Assembly (NCBI RefSeq): GCF_001612985.1
Contig: NZ_BDBM01000005.1
Location: forward strand, 62,001-126,000
Length of the DNA stretch: 64,000 nucleotides
Source of the DNA: Nocardia gamkensis NBRC 108242
Lineage (GTDB): Bacteria > Actinomycetota > Actinomycetes > Mycobacteriales > Mycobacteriaceae
Direction of reading: 5' to 3'
Part shown: positions 19,745-28,048 of the stretch, one piece after another
Numbering within the stretch: the stretch's first letter is position 1
Layout: each line of letters begins with the position of its first letter
Translations under genes and position numbers: made by a program
Notes under the pieces: generated by a model
What the model was told of the DNA's origin: nothing
Databases searched by the model: none
Seen by the model: only the letters and a program-made list of their open reading frames with translations

Positions 19745-21805
19745 TCACGGTCCGCCGATCTCGAATTCGTCGGTCGTACCGGTGATCGGGTAGAGCGCAC
19801 CACCGGAATCGAGACGTGTCGCGTAGTGCTGGAAGCGATGACGTCCGGGCTCGGCATCGAGGGGGATGTCCCAGGTGAATCGGGCTATCGACTCGGCGGG
19901 CCCGCGCTTGCTCCAGTGGTATCTCACCGCCCACTCGCCCTCGTTGGCCACTCGTACCCATTCGCCGGACGCATTCCTGCGCTGCACTTCCAGGAACGTC
20001 CCGTTGCGGCGGTTGTCGTGCTTCGGGTGCGCCGAGACGAATTCGGCCACCACTCGGTCGCCGGGGCCGTAGGACGGATTCGGCTGCACCAGTACGTCAC
20101 CGAAGCCGCGCCCCGGCACGGCGGCGTCCGGACCGGCGCCGGGCTGGAAGTTCGGTTGCAGATGGGACACATCGCGCGGCGCCGGGCCACGCGGCACCGG
20201 CGTGCGGGCGGCGAATGCCGTGGCCAGCCGGGTGAACTCCTGCTGATAGGCGCACAGGGTGTAGCGGCCGAACAGCGTCGAGGCTCCCTCGTACTGCTGG
20301 GAGTCGTATTCCTCGGGCGTGGTGACGTACTCGTGGTAGGCGTTCGCGTATCCCTGCATGAGCACCTGCTCCAGCGGGACGTTCAGCGCCGCGGCGACGG
20401 CGCGGCGAATACGCAACCCCGACGTGATGGTGAATTCGCCTCCCGCCGCGGCCAAATAGAGCTCACCGATGCGAACGAGCTGGATCGGCAGCACATTCGG
20501 CACCCAGGCCACCGGAGGCAGCAGGCCGAGCGGCACCGCGATGGCTTTCGGCGCCTGCGCGTCCGCCAGCCAGGCCGGCGCGGGCCGAGCGGGGTCGCCG
20601 AGCGCCTCGAGAAACGGGTTGCGCACACCCTCCGGAATCGGGCCGCCGGGCAGGCCGGGACCATCCTCGACACTGCCCGCGATCAGCGAGACACCCGCCG
20701 CGGCCGGTGCGGTGCGCCGCGGCAAGCCGTCCGGTGTGAAACGGCCGTCCACGGCGATGTCCGCCAGATCGATGTAGCAGAGCATCCCGTCGACCGGGCC
20801 GGAGATCTGCCGCGCCCGCGCCGCCGCGTCTTTCGACGCCGCGTACTGCCGCTCGCCGAGGATGCGGGTGTTCTCGAATTCGTCCTCGGTCGGCCCGGAG
20901 CCCTGGCGCAGATTCAGGTTCGGGGACATGTCACCGGCGTTGGTCTGCGCGAAGGCGGCGACGAACGCGGGCTCGCCGTCCAGATAGCGCACACCGTGCT
21001 CGATGTGCTCGGCGGAGAACGAGGCGTAGCCCTTGTTGTCCGAGCTGATCAGCCGGTTCGCGTTGGTCATCGACGTGTTGTGGGTGGCGAACCAGGTGAT
21101 CGCGCCCGCCATCCGCCCGCCCTTGCGCAGGACGAGAGTGGTCACGGCGGGATCGATGGCGTCCGGGAAATGTTGTTTGTCCGCAGGCGGATTGAGTTCC
21201 CAAGCCACCCGCGAACGGTTCACGCTCGCGTTGCGCAGTTCGGCACGGCCGAGCGCGAGCGAGCCGGGCCCGAGATCGGCGTGCGCGGCGGCGACCGCCT
21301 CGACGATCCCGTTCACCTCGGCGTCGTACACCTGCTGCTGGAAACCGAGGATGGACAGGTTGTAGGCGTAGTCGTTGCTGGAGCCGCCACAGGTCGCGTG
21401 CGAATGCGTCGAGGTGAGCAAGACGTTCTGCTCGGTGTACAGATCGCCGAAGCGCCGGGCCAATTCGGCGAGCACGCCGCGGTGCACGGACTGGAAGATC
21501 ATCCCGTTCTCGGCGACCACGAAGACGATCCGCCGCCCCGCGCTGCCGATCACGAACGCCCGCGCCCGGGGGCGCAGGTGAATGCCCGCGGTCTGTTGTT
21601 CGAGCTGGGAGTAGCCCATCATCCCGCATTCGGCGGCCGGGCCCGTGATGTCGGAGAGTCCGACGCCGATCTCGTAACCGCCGGATTCCGGCGCTGCGGC
21701 CGCCGGAACGGCGAGCGCGTCGGTCATACCGGGCACCGTCGCGGCCGCGAGCGTGGCCGAACCGATCGCGGTCCGGGCCAGAACAGTTCTACGCGACACC
21801 GGCAT
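19745..21805 (-). CDS. Neutral ceramidase, Tat-exported
   Basis: 686-residue neutral/alkaline ceramidase, which hydrolyses the amide bond of ceramide to sphingosine and fatty acid outside the cell. The N-terminus PVSRRTVLARTAIG is a twin-arginine signal. IGVGLSDITGPAAECGMMGY, LTSTHSHATCGG (zinc His), FAQTNAGDMSPN (catalytic Ser in GDMSPN), YANAYHEYVTTPEEYDSQQYEGAST (Tyr/His site) and a C-terminal Ig-like domain are all in order and the length is standard. ATG at 21805 is the signal-peptide start; the frame runs on to 22060 without homology. It is not part of the M. tuberculosis gene order here and is probably an insertion. Confidence 0.92.
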   Translation of the reverse strand: MPVSRRTVLARTAIGSATLAAATVPGMTDALAVPAAAAPESGGYEIGVGLSDITGPAAECGMMGYSQLEQQTAGIHLRPRARAFVIGSAGRRIVFVVAENGMIFQSVHRGVLAELARRFGDLYTEQNVLLTSTHSHATCGGSSNDYAYNLSILGFQQQVYDAEVNGIVEAVAAAHADLGPGSLALGRAELRNASVNRSRVAWELNPPADKQHFPDAIDPAVTTLVLRKGGRMAGAITWFATHNTSMTNANRLISSDNKGYASFSAEHIEHGVRYLDGEPAFVAAFAQTNAGDMSPNLNLRQGSGPTEDEFENTRILGERQYAASKDAAARARQISGPVDGMLCYIDLADIAVDGRFTPDGLPRRTAPAAAGVSLIAGSVEDGPGLPGGPIPEGVRNPFLEALGDPARPAPAWLADAQAPKAIAVPLGLLPPVAWVPNVLPIQLVRIGELYLAAAGGEFTITSGLRIRRAVAAALNVPLEQVLMQGYANAYHEYVTTPEEYDSQQYEGASTLFGRYTLCAYQQEFTRLATAFAARTPVPRGPAPRDVSHLQPNFQPGAGPDAAVPGRGFGDVLVQPNPSYGPGDRVVAEFVSAHPKHDNRRNGTFLEVQRRNASGEWVRVANEGEWAVRYHWSKRGPAESIARFTWDIPLDAEPGRHRFQHYATRLDSGGALYPITGTTDEFEIGGP

Positions 21806-21843
21806 ACCGGTCTCCCTTCTGTCACGATGCAGCGAACCACACA

Positions 21844-21861
21844 ACTGGTCACTCGTCCAGT
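21844..21861. promoter_or_regulatory. Candidate TetR operator between ceramidase and tetR
   Basis: ACTGGTCACTCGTCCAGT has 5-bp perfect inverted arms (ACTGG/CCAGT) and CACTCGTC-like partial symmetry inside. It lies in the 114-bp region between the divergent ceramidase and TetR genes, about 40 bp upstream of the ceramidase start, and resembles common TetR sites of actinobacteria. Confidence 0.5.
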
Positions 21862-21919
21862 CAAAATTTTTCCGGCCCGTGAATTGACTGCGCGGGCGCT
21901 GGGCGCTTAACTCCCTTGG

Positions 21920-22549
21920 GTGTCCTCCCGATTGAGCGTCGAAGAACGACGGGCCCACCTTATCGAGGCCGCGATCGGCCTTGCCGAGAAAAAGGGCGTT
22001 GCGGGCGTGACCACCCGCGATGTCGCTCAGGCGGCCGGTGTCTCGCTCGGTGTGGTGCATTACTGTTTCGAAAACAAGGACGCGCTGATGACCGAGCTGG
22101 TCAAAGCGTTGTCGATGGAATTACGCGATTCTGTCGACGCAAACGAAACGGTATGGCAGGACGTCGGAAGTGGAAAAGAAGCCCTTCAAAAATTGATCCG
22201 CGCGGGACTGGAACTCATGTGGCTCAACATTGAAGCCACTCCGGAACGGCAGCTGCTCACTTACGAAACAACCACTTACGCGTTGCGCGAAGGCGAGCAA
22301 ACCCCGGCGAAACTCGCGATCGCGCGCGAGCAGTACAACTTCAACGACTCCACGGTCGCCGACATCCTCGAGCACGCGCGGGACGCGACCGGCACGCGCT
22401 GGTCGGTCCCGGTGCAGACGCTGAGCCGGTTCACGCTCAACGTCATCGACGGCGTGGTACTGCGCTGGCTGGTGGACAACGACAGCGAGAGCGTGCGCGC
22501 ACAGCTCGATCTGCTGAGCGAGATGCTCACCGAGAACGCGGCCCAGTAG
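21920..22549 (+). CDS. TetR-family regulator, probable ceramidase regulator
   Basis: 209-residue TetR regulator. The helix-turn-helix is at about 25-46 (GVTTRDVAQAAGVSLGVVHYCFENKDALMTEL), with the C-terminal ligand domain after it. In BetI/PfmR-like members that control catabolic genes the helix also reads GVSxGxVHYHF. The GTG start is 114 bp from the divergent ceramidase gene. Base composition drops in the middle of this gene (22100-22330 is richer in A/T than its neighbours), consistent with acquisition together with the ceramidase. It probably represses ceramidase until a lipid product appears; this is inference from position. Confidence 0.8.
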   Translation: MSSRLSVEERRAHLIEAAIGLAEKKGVAGVTTRDVAQAAGVSLGVVHYCFENKDALMTELVKALSMELRDSVDANETVWQDVGSGKEALQKLIRAGLELMWLNIEATPERQLLTYETTTYALREGEQTPAKLAIAREQYNFNDSTVADILEHARDATGTRWSVPVQTLSRFTLNVIDGVVLRWLVDNDSESVRAQLDLLSEMLTENAAQ

Positions 22550-22557
22550 CCGCCCGC

Positions 22558-25500
22558 TCAGTCGCGCAGATGCGGCGCGCGGACGTGCACGGCCGAGCCG
22601 GTCTGCCACCAGGGCACCGCGACCGTGGCCTCGATCGCGCCGCTCAGCCGCACCGTCAATTCATGGTGCACGACCAGCTCACCCGCTTGCGGGGGCAAAG
22701 CGAACAGCTGCCGCAGCACGACGCCCAGCGGCTCCGCCGCCCAACTCGTGCGGCGGCCGGTATCGGTCACCTCGGCGGTAACGGCCTCGGACACCAGCGG
22801 CAGGTCGAGCAGAGCCGCCAGGGCCGAGGCGGTTTCGGTGTCGCCCGCCACCAATCGGTCCGGCGGTACCGCCAAACCGAACCACGCGCGATCGAGGACG
22901 AACGCGTCCGCCGGATCGACCACGGCGCCGGTGAGCGCGCGCACCCGATCGGGTGGTCGCAAGTCGGTGAGATCGAGCAAGCCCGCGGCGACGGCAGCCG
23001 CCAGACGTGCGTGGGTGCGCGAAACCACCTCCGGCGATGGCGTTCTCGATGGGTCCGCGAGCGCCTCCAGCAGAGCGGCGGCCAGCTCGTCGGTGATCGT
23101 CTCCGGGTCGGCGAGGATCGCGCGGCAAGCGTCCGGATCGACGCCTGCGACGGCGAATGCCGGTAACAGCCCGTCGAACTCGGTGTCGGCGGGATGACGG
23201 AACAGTCCCAGCGGGGTGCTGTCGATCCGCGCGTATCTGCGCAGCCACCACGCGGTGTAGCCATCGGCGTCGGCCAGCAGGCGACGGGTGCGGGACGCGG
23301 CGGCCAACTGCCGCAACGCTTCCGGCCAGGCGGCGTCGTCGACCAAGTCGAGGTCGCGGACGGCGACCAGCTCCGGCGGATCGTCCGGCAGCGTGGACCA
23401 CCAGTGTTCCTCGTCGTCCAGATCGTGGTCCGGACCGGTGGGATCGGCCTCGGTGATCACACCGAAATCCCAGCCGACGCCGAGTGCGCGCAACGCGTCC
23501 GCGCCGTAGCGCTCGACCAGTTCCGGGTCCACCGTGCCGAACGGCGCGTCGGGCACGAGCAGATGGCGCAACGGCGCGCCGGGCAGCAGCAGTTCGTCGG
23601 CCGGTCGCGATTCACCCTCGGTGTCGGGCAATTCGAGCAGCCCCAGCCAGGACGGCAGTGCCTCCGCAGCCGCGTGGGCGGCCAGACGCAGGATGGCATC
23701 GGCGGTGTCGGGGTCGTCCGGGTGATCCTCCAACTCGGCGTGCAAGCCCGGGTCGGTCAGGAGATCCTCGGCGGTGGCCGACCGCGCGCCCAGCCGAGCC
23801 AGCAGGGGATGCGCGGCCTCGGGATGCGCCAGCCTGGCCCAGTGCACCGGGATCGCGACCTCGAGCTGATCGTCCAGCACCACGGTGCGCGGTCCGGTGA
23901 CGAGCCTGCCGTCGGCCAGCGGCACCGCCAGCGCGCCCAGTTCCTCCGCCGCGAGGGGATCCACCACGAACGGTTCCAGTGCGGCATAGAACTGCCGCCA
24001 CCAACTCGGCTGCCGCTCCAGGCCCCCGGACAATTCCGCGAGCCGCGCCAACCCGAGCCGGTGCACGTCCAGCGCACCCATGGCCTCGGCGTGCGTCCGC
24101 CCGGAGAGGTCCGGGATCACCAGCGGACCGGCCACCTCGTCGAGCAGGGCGGCCAATTCCGGAGTCAGACCGGTGAAGACGTAGGCGCGAGTGGGGACGG
24201 CCACGTCCTGTGGGTGCGGCACTACGGCGGCCGACAGCGACCCGGTGTTGTCGGACGGAATCGGTTCGCCTGACACCGATGTGCTGCTGGGTCCGGCGGT
24301 CCGGTCTTCGGCCGTCCAGGTGCTCAGCAGATCCGACGACTCCATCGCCGCATGCGGACCATCACCGGGCGCGTCAGCCGCTCCGGCAGTCCGAATACCG
24401 CCCGGTTCGGTGCTGAGCAGGTCGGCCGAGTCGATCGCCGCATGCGGCCCCGCACCGTCGAGCATGCCCCGTGCTTCTGGGCCGGCCGCCGCGGGGGATT
24501 GTTCGTGCGGCAGTGCGTCGTCCGCTTCGTGCGAGGCGAGGGTGTTCGGTCCGGCGTAGCCCGCGGGGCGGGGCTCGAGGTCGGCGGCGAGCGGCCCCGC
24601 GTCGACGAAGCCTTCGTGCGTGCGCCGGTGGGTGACGACTACGGGCAGCCATGGCTGCGTTTGCAATTCGCGCAGGAGCGCTTCGCGCAGCAGGCCATCG
24701 GCCTCGCTGCGGGCGAAACCAGGCGTGGGGACGAGCACGAGCCGGTCGCGTGGCGGCAGGGCGCGAGCGAAATCCGCGTAGCCACGGGCCAAATCGGCGA
24801 TCCGGGCGCCGGGGAGCAACCTGCGGCGATCCGGCTGCATCGGAATGTCGGCGACGAGCAGCGCGGGCAGCGACAGTTTCTCGTCGGACCTGGTCGGCGC
24901 CCGCAGCACATCGGGGGCGGCCGCCACCGGCCTGCCGTCGCGCACCGGCAGCAGCCAGCGAGCGCGTGGGGTGCGGTACTGCCACCAGGTTCGCTGCTCG
25001 CTGCCCGGGCCGTCGACGTAGACCTCGTGCATGCCGTCGCCCATGTCCTCGGCACTGCTGACGAATTCGTCCGCGCCGACGCGGATGCGGTGCAGGGCGG
25101 GCAGTTCCAAGAGCAGATCGACGGCTTCGGCGCGCATCGCGGCCAGCAGCGCGTCGGCGTCGACGTCCGCGCGCAGCCGCAGCACCACCTCGGTGTCGAG
25201 ACCAGCCGCCGACCGCGCCTCGGTCGGCCAGGCCAACCGCAGCACCGGAGGATCGAATTCACCCGCGTCGACGGTGGGTGTGCGGATCTCGTTGTCTTTC
25301 AGAGCTTCCCGGGTCTCGGTGCGGGAGAACCGCAGCGATCCGGAGGAAGACCGGAACTCTATGTTCTCGCTCACCGCGAGTACCGCGGTGAAACCGACGC
25401 CGAACCGGCCGACCGAACCGTCGCCGTGTTTCCCCGACGCGCGCAGAGCGGTGAGCGCGTGCACACCGGAGACGTCCAGCGGCGCACCGGTATTGCCGAT

Positions 25501-25686
25501 GTGGAGATCACGACCGTCGAGCCGGACGACGACGGCGCCTGCCACGCCCGCCTTGCGCGCGGCGTCGGCGGCGTTCTGCGCCAACTCGGTCAGCAACCGG
25601 TCGCGGTAGCCCGCGCGCACCAAGTCGCTCTCGGTGGCCGCGTCCTCCCGCAACCGCGTCGGCGAATCACGCCATGCGGCGAGCAC
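22558..25686 (-). CDS. Sacsin-like GHKL ATPase domain protein
   Basis: A 1042-residue protein whose N-terminus (about 10-170) is an Hsp90/sacsin-type ATPase: N box LLTELAQNAADAARKAG, DLHIGNTGAPLD and the glycine lid GDGSVGRFGVGFTAVLA. The middle has an Ala/Ser/Pro-rich linker (about 380-490) and the rest is helical, unrecognised sequence. Homologues begin with DPFGT-A-ALRAAVLAAW; here SEAADPFGTSALRAA lies in frame upstream of the GTG at 25686 but no ATG, GTG or TTG precedes it before a stop at 25783. A CTG at 25734, overlapping the upstream gene's stop as CTGA, would give 1058 residues. Function unknown; chaperone-like by fold. Confidence 0.8.
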   Translation of the reverse strand: MLAAWRDSPTRLREDAATESDLVRAGYRDRLLTELAQNAADAARKAGVAGAVVVRLDGRDLHIGNTGAPLDVSGVHALTALRASGKHGDGSVGRFGVGFTAVLAVSENIEFRSSSGSLRFSRTETREALKDNEIRTPTVDAGEFDPPVLRLAWPTEARSAAGLDTEVVLRLRADVDADALLAAMRAEAVDLLLELPALHRIRVGADEFVSSAEDMGDGMHEVYVDGPGSEQRTWWQYRTPRARWLLPVRDGRPVAAAPDVLRAPTRSDEKLSLPALLVADIPMQPDRRRLLPGARIADLARGYADFARALPPRDRLVLVPTPGFARSEADGLLREALLRELQTQPWLPVVVTHRRTHEGFVDAGPLAADLEPRPAGYAGPNTLASHEADDALPHEQSPAAAGPEARGMLDGAGPHAAIDSADLLSTEPGGIRTAGAADAPGDGPHAAMESSDLLSTWTAEDRTAGPSSTSVSGEPIPSDNTGSLSAAVVPHPQDVAVPTRAYVFTGLTPELAALLDEVAGPLVIPDLSGRTHAEAMGALDVHRLGLARLAELSGGLERQPSWWRQFYAALEPFVVDPLAAEELGALAVPLADGRLVTGPRTVVLDDQLEVAIPVHWARLAHPEAAHPLLARLGARSATAEDLLTDPGLHAELEDHPDDPDTADAILRLAAHAAAEALPSWLGLLELPDTEGESRPADELLLPGAPLRHLLVPDAPFGTVDPELVERYGADALRALGVGWDFGVITEADPTGPDHDLDDEEHWWSTLPDDPPELVAVRDLDLVDDAAWPEALRQLAAASRTRRLLADADGYTAWWLRRYARIDSTPLGLFRHPADTEFDGLLPAFAVAGVDPDACRAILADPETITDELAAALLEALADPSRTPSPEVVSRTHARLAAAVAAGLLDLTDLRPPDRVRALTGAVVDPADAFVLDRAWFGLAVPPDRLVAGDTETASALAALLDLPLVSEAVTAEVTDTGRRTSWAAEPLGVVLRQLFALPPQAGELVVHHELTVRLSGAIEATVAVPWWQTGSAVHVRAPHLRD

Positions 25687-25730
25687 GGCCGCGCGCAGCG
25701 CCGAAGTGCCGAACGGATCGGCGGCCTCGC

Positions 25731-27164
25731 TCAGTTGCGCGGCGATGACTGGATCTCCGGCCGTGCCCCGGCCTCCGGCGCGTCATCGGTGCCCGCGCCG
25801 CTGTCGTGCTCGGCGACCGGCGCGTCCGCAGTGCTGGGCTCCGGGCGGCTGGGCTCGTCGGCGGAGACGATGTCCGAACCACTTTCATCGGCGGCAGCAG
25901 GGCTGTCCGCCTCCTCGCCGGTGCCGAGAGCCGGGCTGGTGTCGATGTCGCCCCTCGCCGCGTTCGGCTCGTTCTCAGCGGCGCCCACCGGACCCGCATC
26001 AGCGGCCGGCGTGGTGCCGTGAGCGGTCGGCGGCTCGGCGATGTCGTCCGCGCCGGGCGTCGCACGCACCGAGGACCGAACGCTCGAATCGGTGGGATCT
26101 GTGTCGCCGACCGCGCCGTCTTCGACTTCGGCCCCGGTCGCATCGGGGGCCGTGGTCGCCGTCGTATCGGTGGGCTGGGCGTGGGGCGCACTCGGGGCCT
26201 CGACGGTAGCGCTTCCCTCCGCTACAGCGGTGTTCTTCTCACTCTCGACAGCCGCAGGTCCTTCCGCGACTCCGTGCTGGGCAACAGTGGGGACCTCGGT
26301 GGCTTCCTGCGCGGGGGCGGCGTCCAGGGCGTCTACGGCATTCTCGGCAACCGCACGGCGCCGCTCGCCGCGCGTGGATGCCGCCTTGGCCGAATCCTGC
26401 TGAGCGTGAGAGCGTTCCGTCCCGAGCGAGATCAACTCGATGGCCGCGTCGTCGTACGCCTCGTAGAGCGGGGACCCGCCGCCGGTGGGGATCTCGGTAT
26501 CCGAGTGCGCGCCGCAGCCGTAGGCCACGTGGACGACCTGCCCGTCCGCGCCCATCACATTGCCGCAGACACCGAACGCGGCGCGCAGTGCCCCGGCCAG
26601 TGGCAGGTAGAAGCCGCAGCTCCCGCAGGTGCCGGGCGCGGCCTTGGCCATCTCCGTGTCGGGACCGTGCTCGGCGTACCAGCGCTCGGCGGCCTCTTCG
26701 CGTCCTTCCCTGCTCAGCACCTTGGTGCGGCCGAGACCGATTTCGTAGGCCACTTCGTCGACCACCGGATCACCGGTCGCCACATAGCCCGGCACCAGGC
26801 GCGGGTCGCCCGCGGGCGGGGCGAGCAGGTCGCCCGGCGCGAGGTCCCCGGGGCGAACTCGCTGCTCCCAGGGCACGAACTCGGGCGCGACCAAGGCTTC
26901 GGGCCCGGGCAGCAGCGCCGACTCGCTGACCGTCGCGTGGCCCGCGCCGGGCGGGGCGGCCACCACCACCGCCCACTGCCACCCGCGATAGCCGGGCAGC
27001 GTGGCCGCGAAACGGTGCGTCGCCGCGCTCTCGTCCTCGGCGATCACGCCGAGATGCGCGCCCACACCCGATGGCTCCAACTCCAGGAGCGCACGGCGGG
27101 CCAAGTCGACGGCATCGGCAAGAATCGGCCGCACGCCGGACTCCGAAACAGAAACTGCGCTCAC
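25731..27164 (-). CDS. DUF3027 protein with long acidic tail
   Basis: 477 residues, orthologue of M. tuberculosis Rv0877. The DUF3027 domain (1 to about 245) includes FVPWEQRVRPGDLAPGDLL, DEVAYEIGLGRTKVLSREGR, and a four-cysteine pattern CGSCGFYLPL ... CGNVMGADGQVVHVAYGCGAHSDTE that probably binds zinc. Beyond about 270 the chain is Ala/Glu/Asp/Thr-rich without order, about 200 residues longer than the mycobacterial protein. GTG start at 27164. It is divergent from the cyclotransferase gene with only 17 bp between starts and overlaps the sacsin-like gene downstream. Function unknown. Confidence 0.8.
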   Translation of the reverse strand: MSAVSVSESGVRPILADAVDLARRALLELEPSGVGAHLGVIAEDESAATHRFAATLPGYRGWQWAVVVAAPPGAGHATVSESALLPGPEALVAPEFVPWEQRVRPGDLAPGDLLAPPAGDPRLVPGYVATGDPVVDEVAYEIGLGRTKVLSREGREEAAERWYAEHGPDTEMAKAAPGTCGSCGFYLPLAGALRAAFGVCGNVMGADGQVVHVAYGCGAHSDTEIPTGGGSPLYEAYDDAAIELISLGTERSHAQQDSAKAASTRGERRRAVAENAVDALDAAPAQEATEVPTVAQHGVAEGPAAVESEKNTAVAEGSATVEAPSAPHAQPTDTTATTAPDATGAEVEDGAVGDTDPTDSSVRSSVRATPGADDIAEPPTAHGTTPAADAGPVGAAENEPNAARGDIDTSPALGTGEEADSPAAADESGSDIVSADEPSRPEPSTADAPVAEHDSGAGTDDAPEAGARPEIQSSPRN

Positions 27165-27181
27165 GGCCTACATTTTGCCGT
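27165..27181. promoter_or_regulatory. 17-bp divergent start-to-start region
   Basis: TACATT (27169-27174) is a -10 hexamer seven bases before the + strand ATG. On the minus strand AAATGT (27175-27170) ends five bases before the GTG of the DUF3027 gene. The two hexamers overlap, so the -35 elements of each gene must lie inside the coding start of the other. Confidence 0.45.
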
Positions 27182-27955
27182 ATGAAGCGCAATCGGCGTG
27201 CGTTGGCCATGGGTGTGCTGGTCGGTCTGCTGGTCGCGGCTGGATGCGGCCCCGCCGACGAGTCGACACCCAGGATGAACATCGAGGTGCTCGGCACCCG
27301 GCCGCACGATCCGAAGGCGTTCACCCAAGGCCTGGAGATCGACGGCGACATCCTCTACGAGGGCACCGGCCTGGCGGGCGCGTCGAGCGTGCGCGCGTCC
27401 CGGCTGGCGACCGGCGCGGAACTGGCCAGGACCGAGTTGCCCGCCCCGTACTTCGGCGAGGGCATCACCCTCGCGGGCACGACCCTCTGGCAGCTCACCT
27501 GGCACGACGGCGTGGCCATCGCCCGGGACCCCGCCACGCTCGCCGAGCGCGGCCGGGTGAGCTACGACGGCGAGGGCTGGGGTCTGTGCGCCGGGGCCGG
27601 ACGGCTGATCATGAGCGACGGCACCGACCGGCTCACCTTCCGTGATCCGGAGACCTTCGCTCCGACCGGCTCGATCGAACTGACCAGCCACAACGGCGCG
27701 CGCCTCAACGAACTCGAGTGCGCGGCGGACGGGTCGGTCTATGCCAACGACTGGCCCACCGACACGATTCTGCGCATCGACCCGGACTCCGGAGCGGTGC
27801 TCGGGACCGCCGACGCTGCCGGTCTCCTTCCCGCGACCGAGCGGGCCGAAGCCGACGCCCTCAACGGCATCGCCCAACTGCCCGGCACCGACCGGTTCCT
27901 GATCACGGGCAAGAACTGGCCGACCATGTTCGAGGTCCGCTTCGCACCCGCCTGA
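27182..27955 (+). CDS. Glutaminyl-peptide cyclotransferase, lipoprotein
   Basis: 257-residue bacterial/plant-type glutaminyl cyclase with a five-bladed beta-propeller, forming N-terminal pyroglutamate on exported proteins. A lipobox LVAAGC ends the signal peptide (about residue 22), so it is membrane-anchored outside. Blade motifs are HDPKAFTQGLEIDGDILYEGTG, TLPxP-like LPAPYFGEGITLAG, LWQLTW, GEGWGLC, LNELECAADGSVYANDWPTDTILRID and LNGIAQLPGTDRFLITGKNWPTMFEV; Glu-Gly-Trp and Trp-Asn/Lys-Trp positions match catalytic residues of the family. ATG at 27182 has a leaderless-type promoter. Confidence 0.85.
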   Translation: MKRNRRALAMGVLVGLLVAAGCGPADESTPRMNIEVLGTRPHDPKAFTQGLEIDGDILYEGTGLAGASSVRASRLATGAELARTELPAPYFGEGITLAGTTLWQLTWHDGVAIARDPATLAERGRVSYDGEGWGLCAGAGRLIMSDGTDRLTFRDPETFAPTGSIELTSHNGARLNELECAADGSVYANDWPTDTILRIDPDSGAVLGTADAAGLLPATERAEADALNGIAQLPGTDRFLITGKNWPTMFEVRFAPA

Positions 27956-28048
27956 GCGCGTTCGCGCGTCCGCGACGATGGTCACTTTCCGCCGCCGCCT
28001 CGGAGCGCGCGTGAACGCCCAGCACGGAAGTACGCCAGAATTGGAGTC

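Noticed and set aside
19826..21910. Plus-strand frame of about 690 codons opposite the ceramidase
   Set aside because: Antisense to a protein with intact catalytic motifs; no motif of its own.
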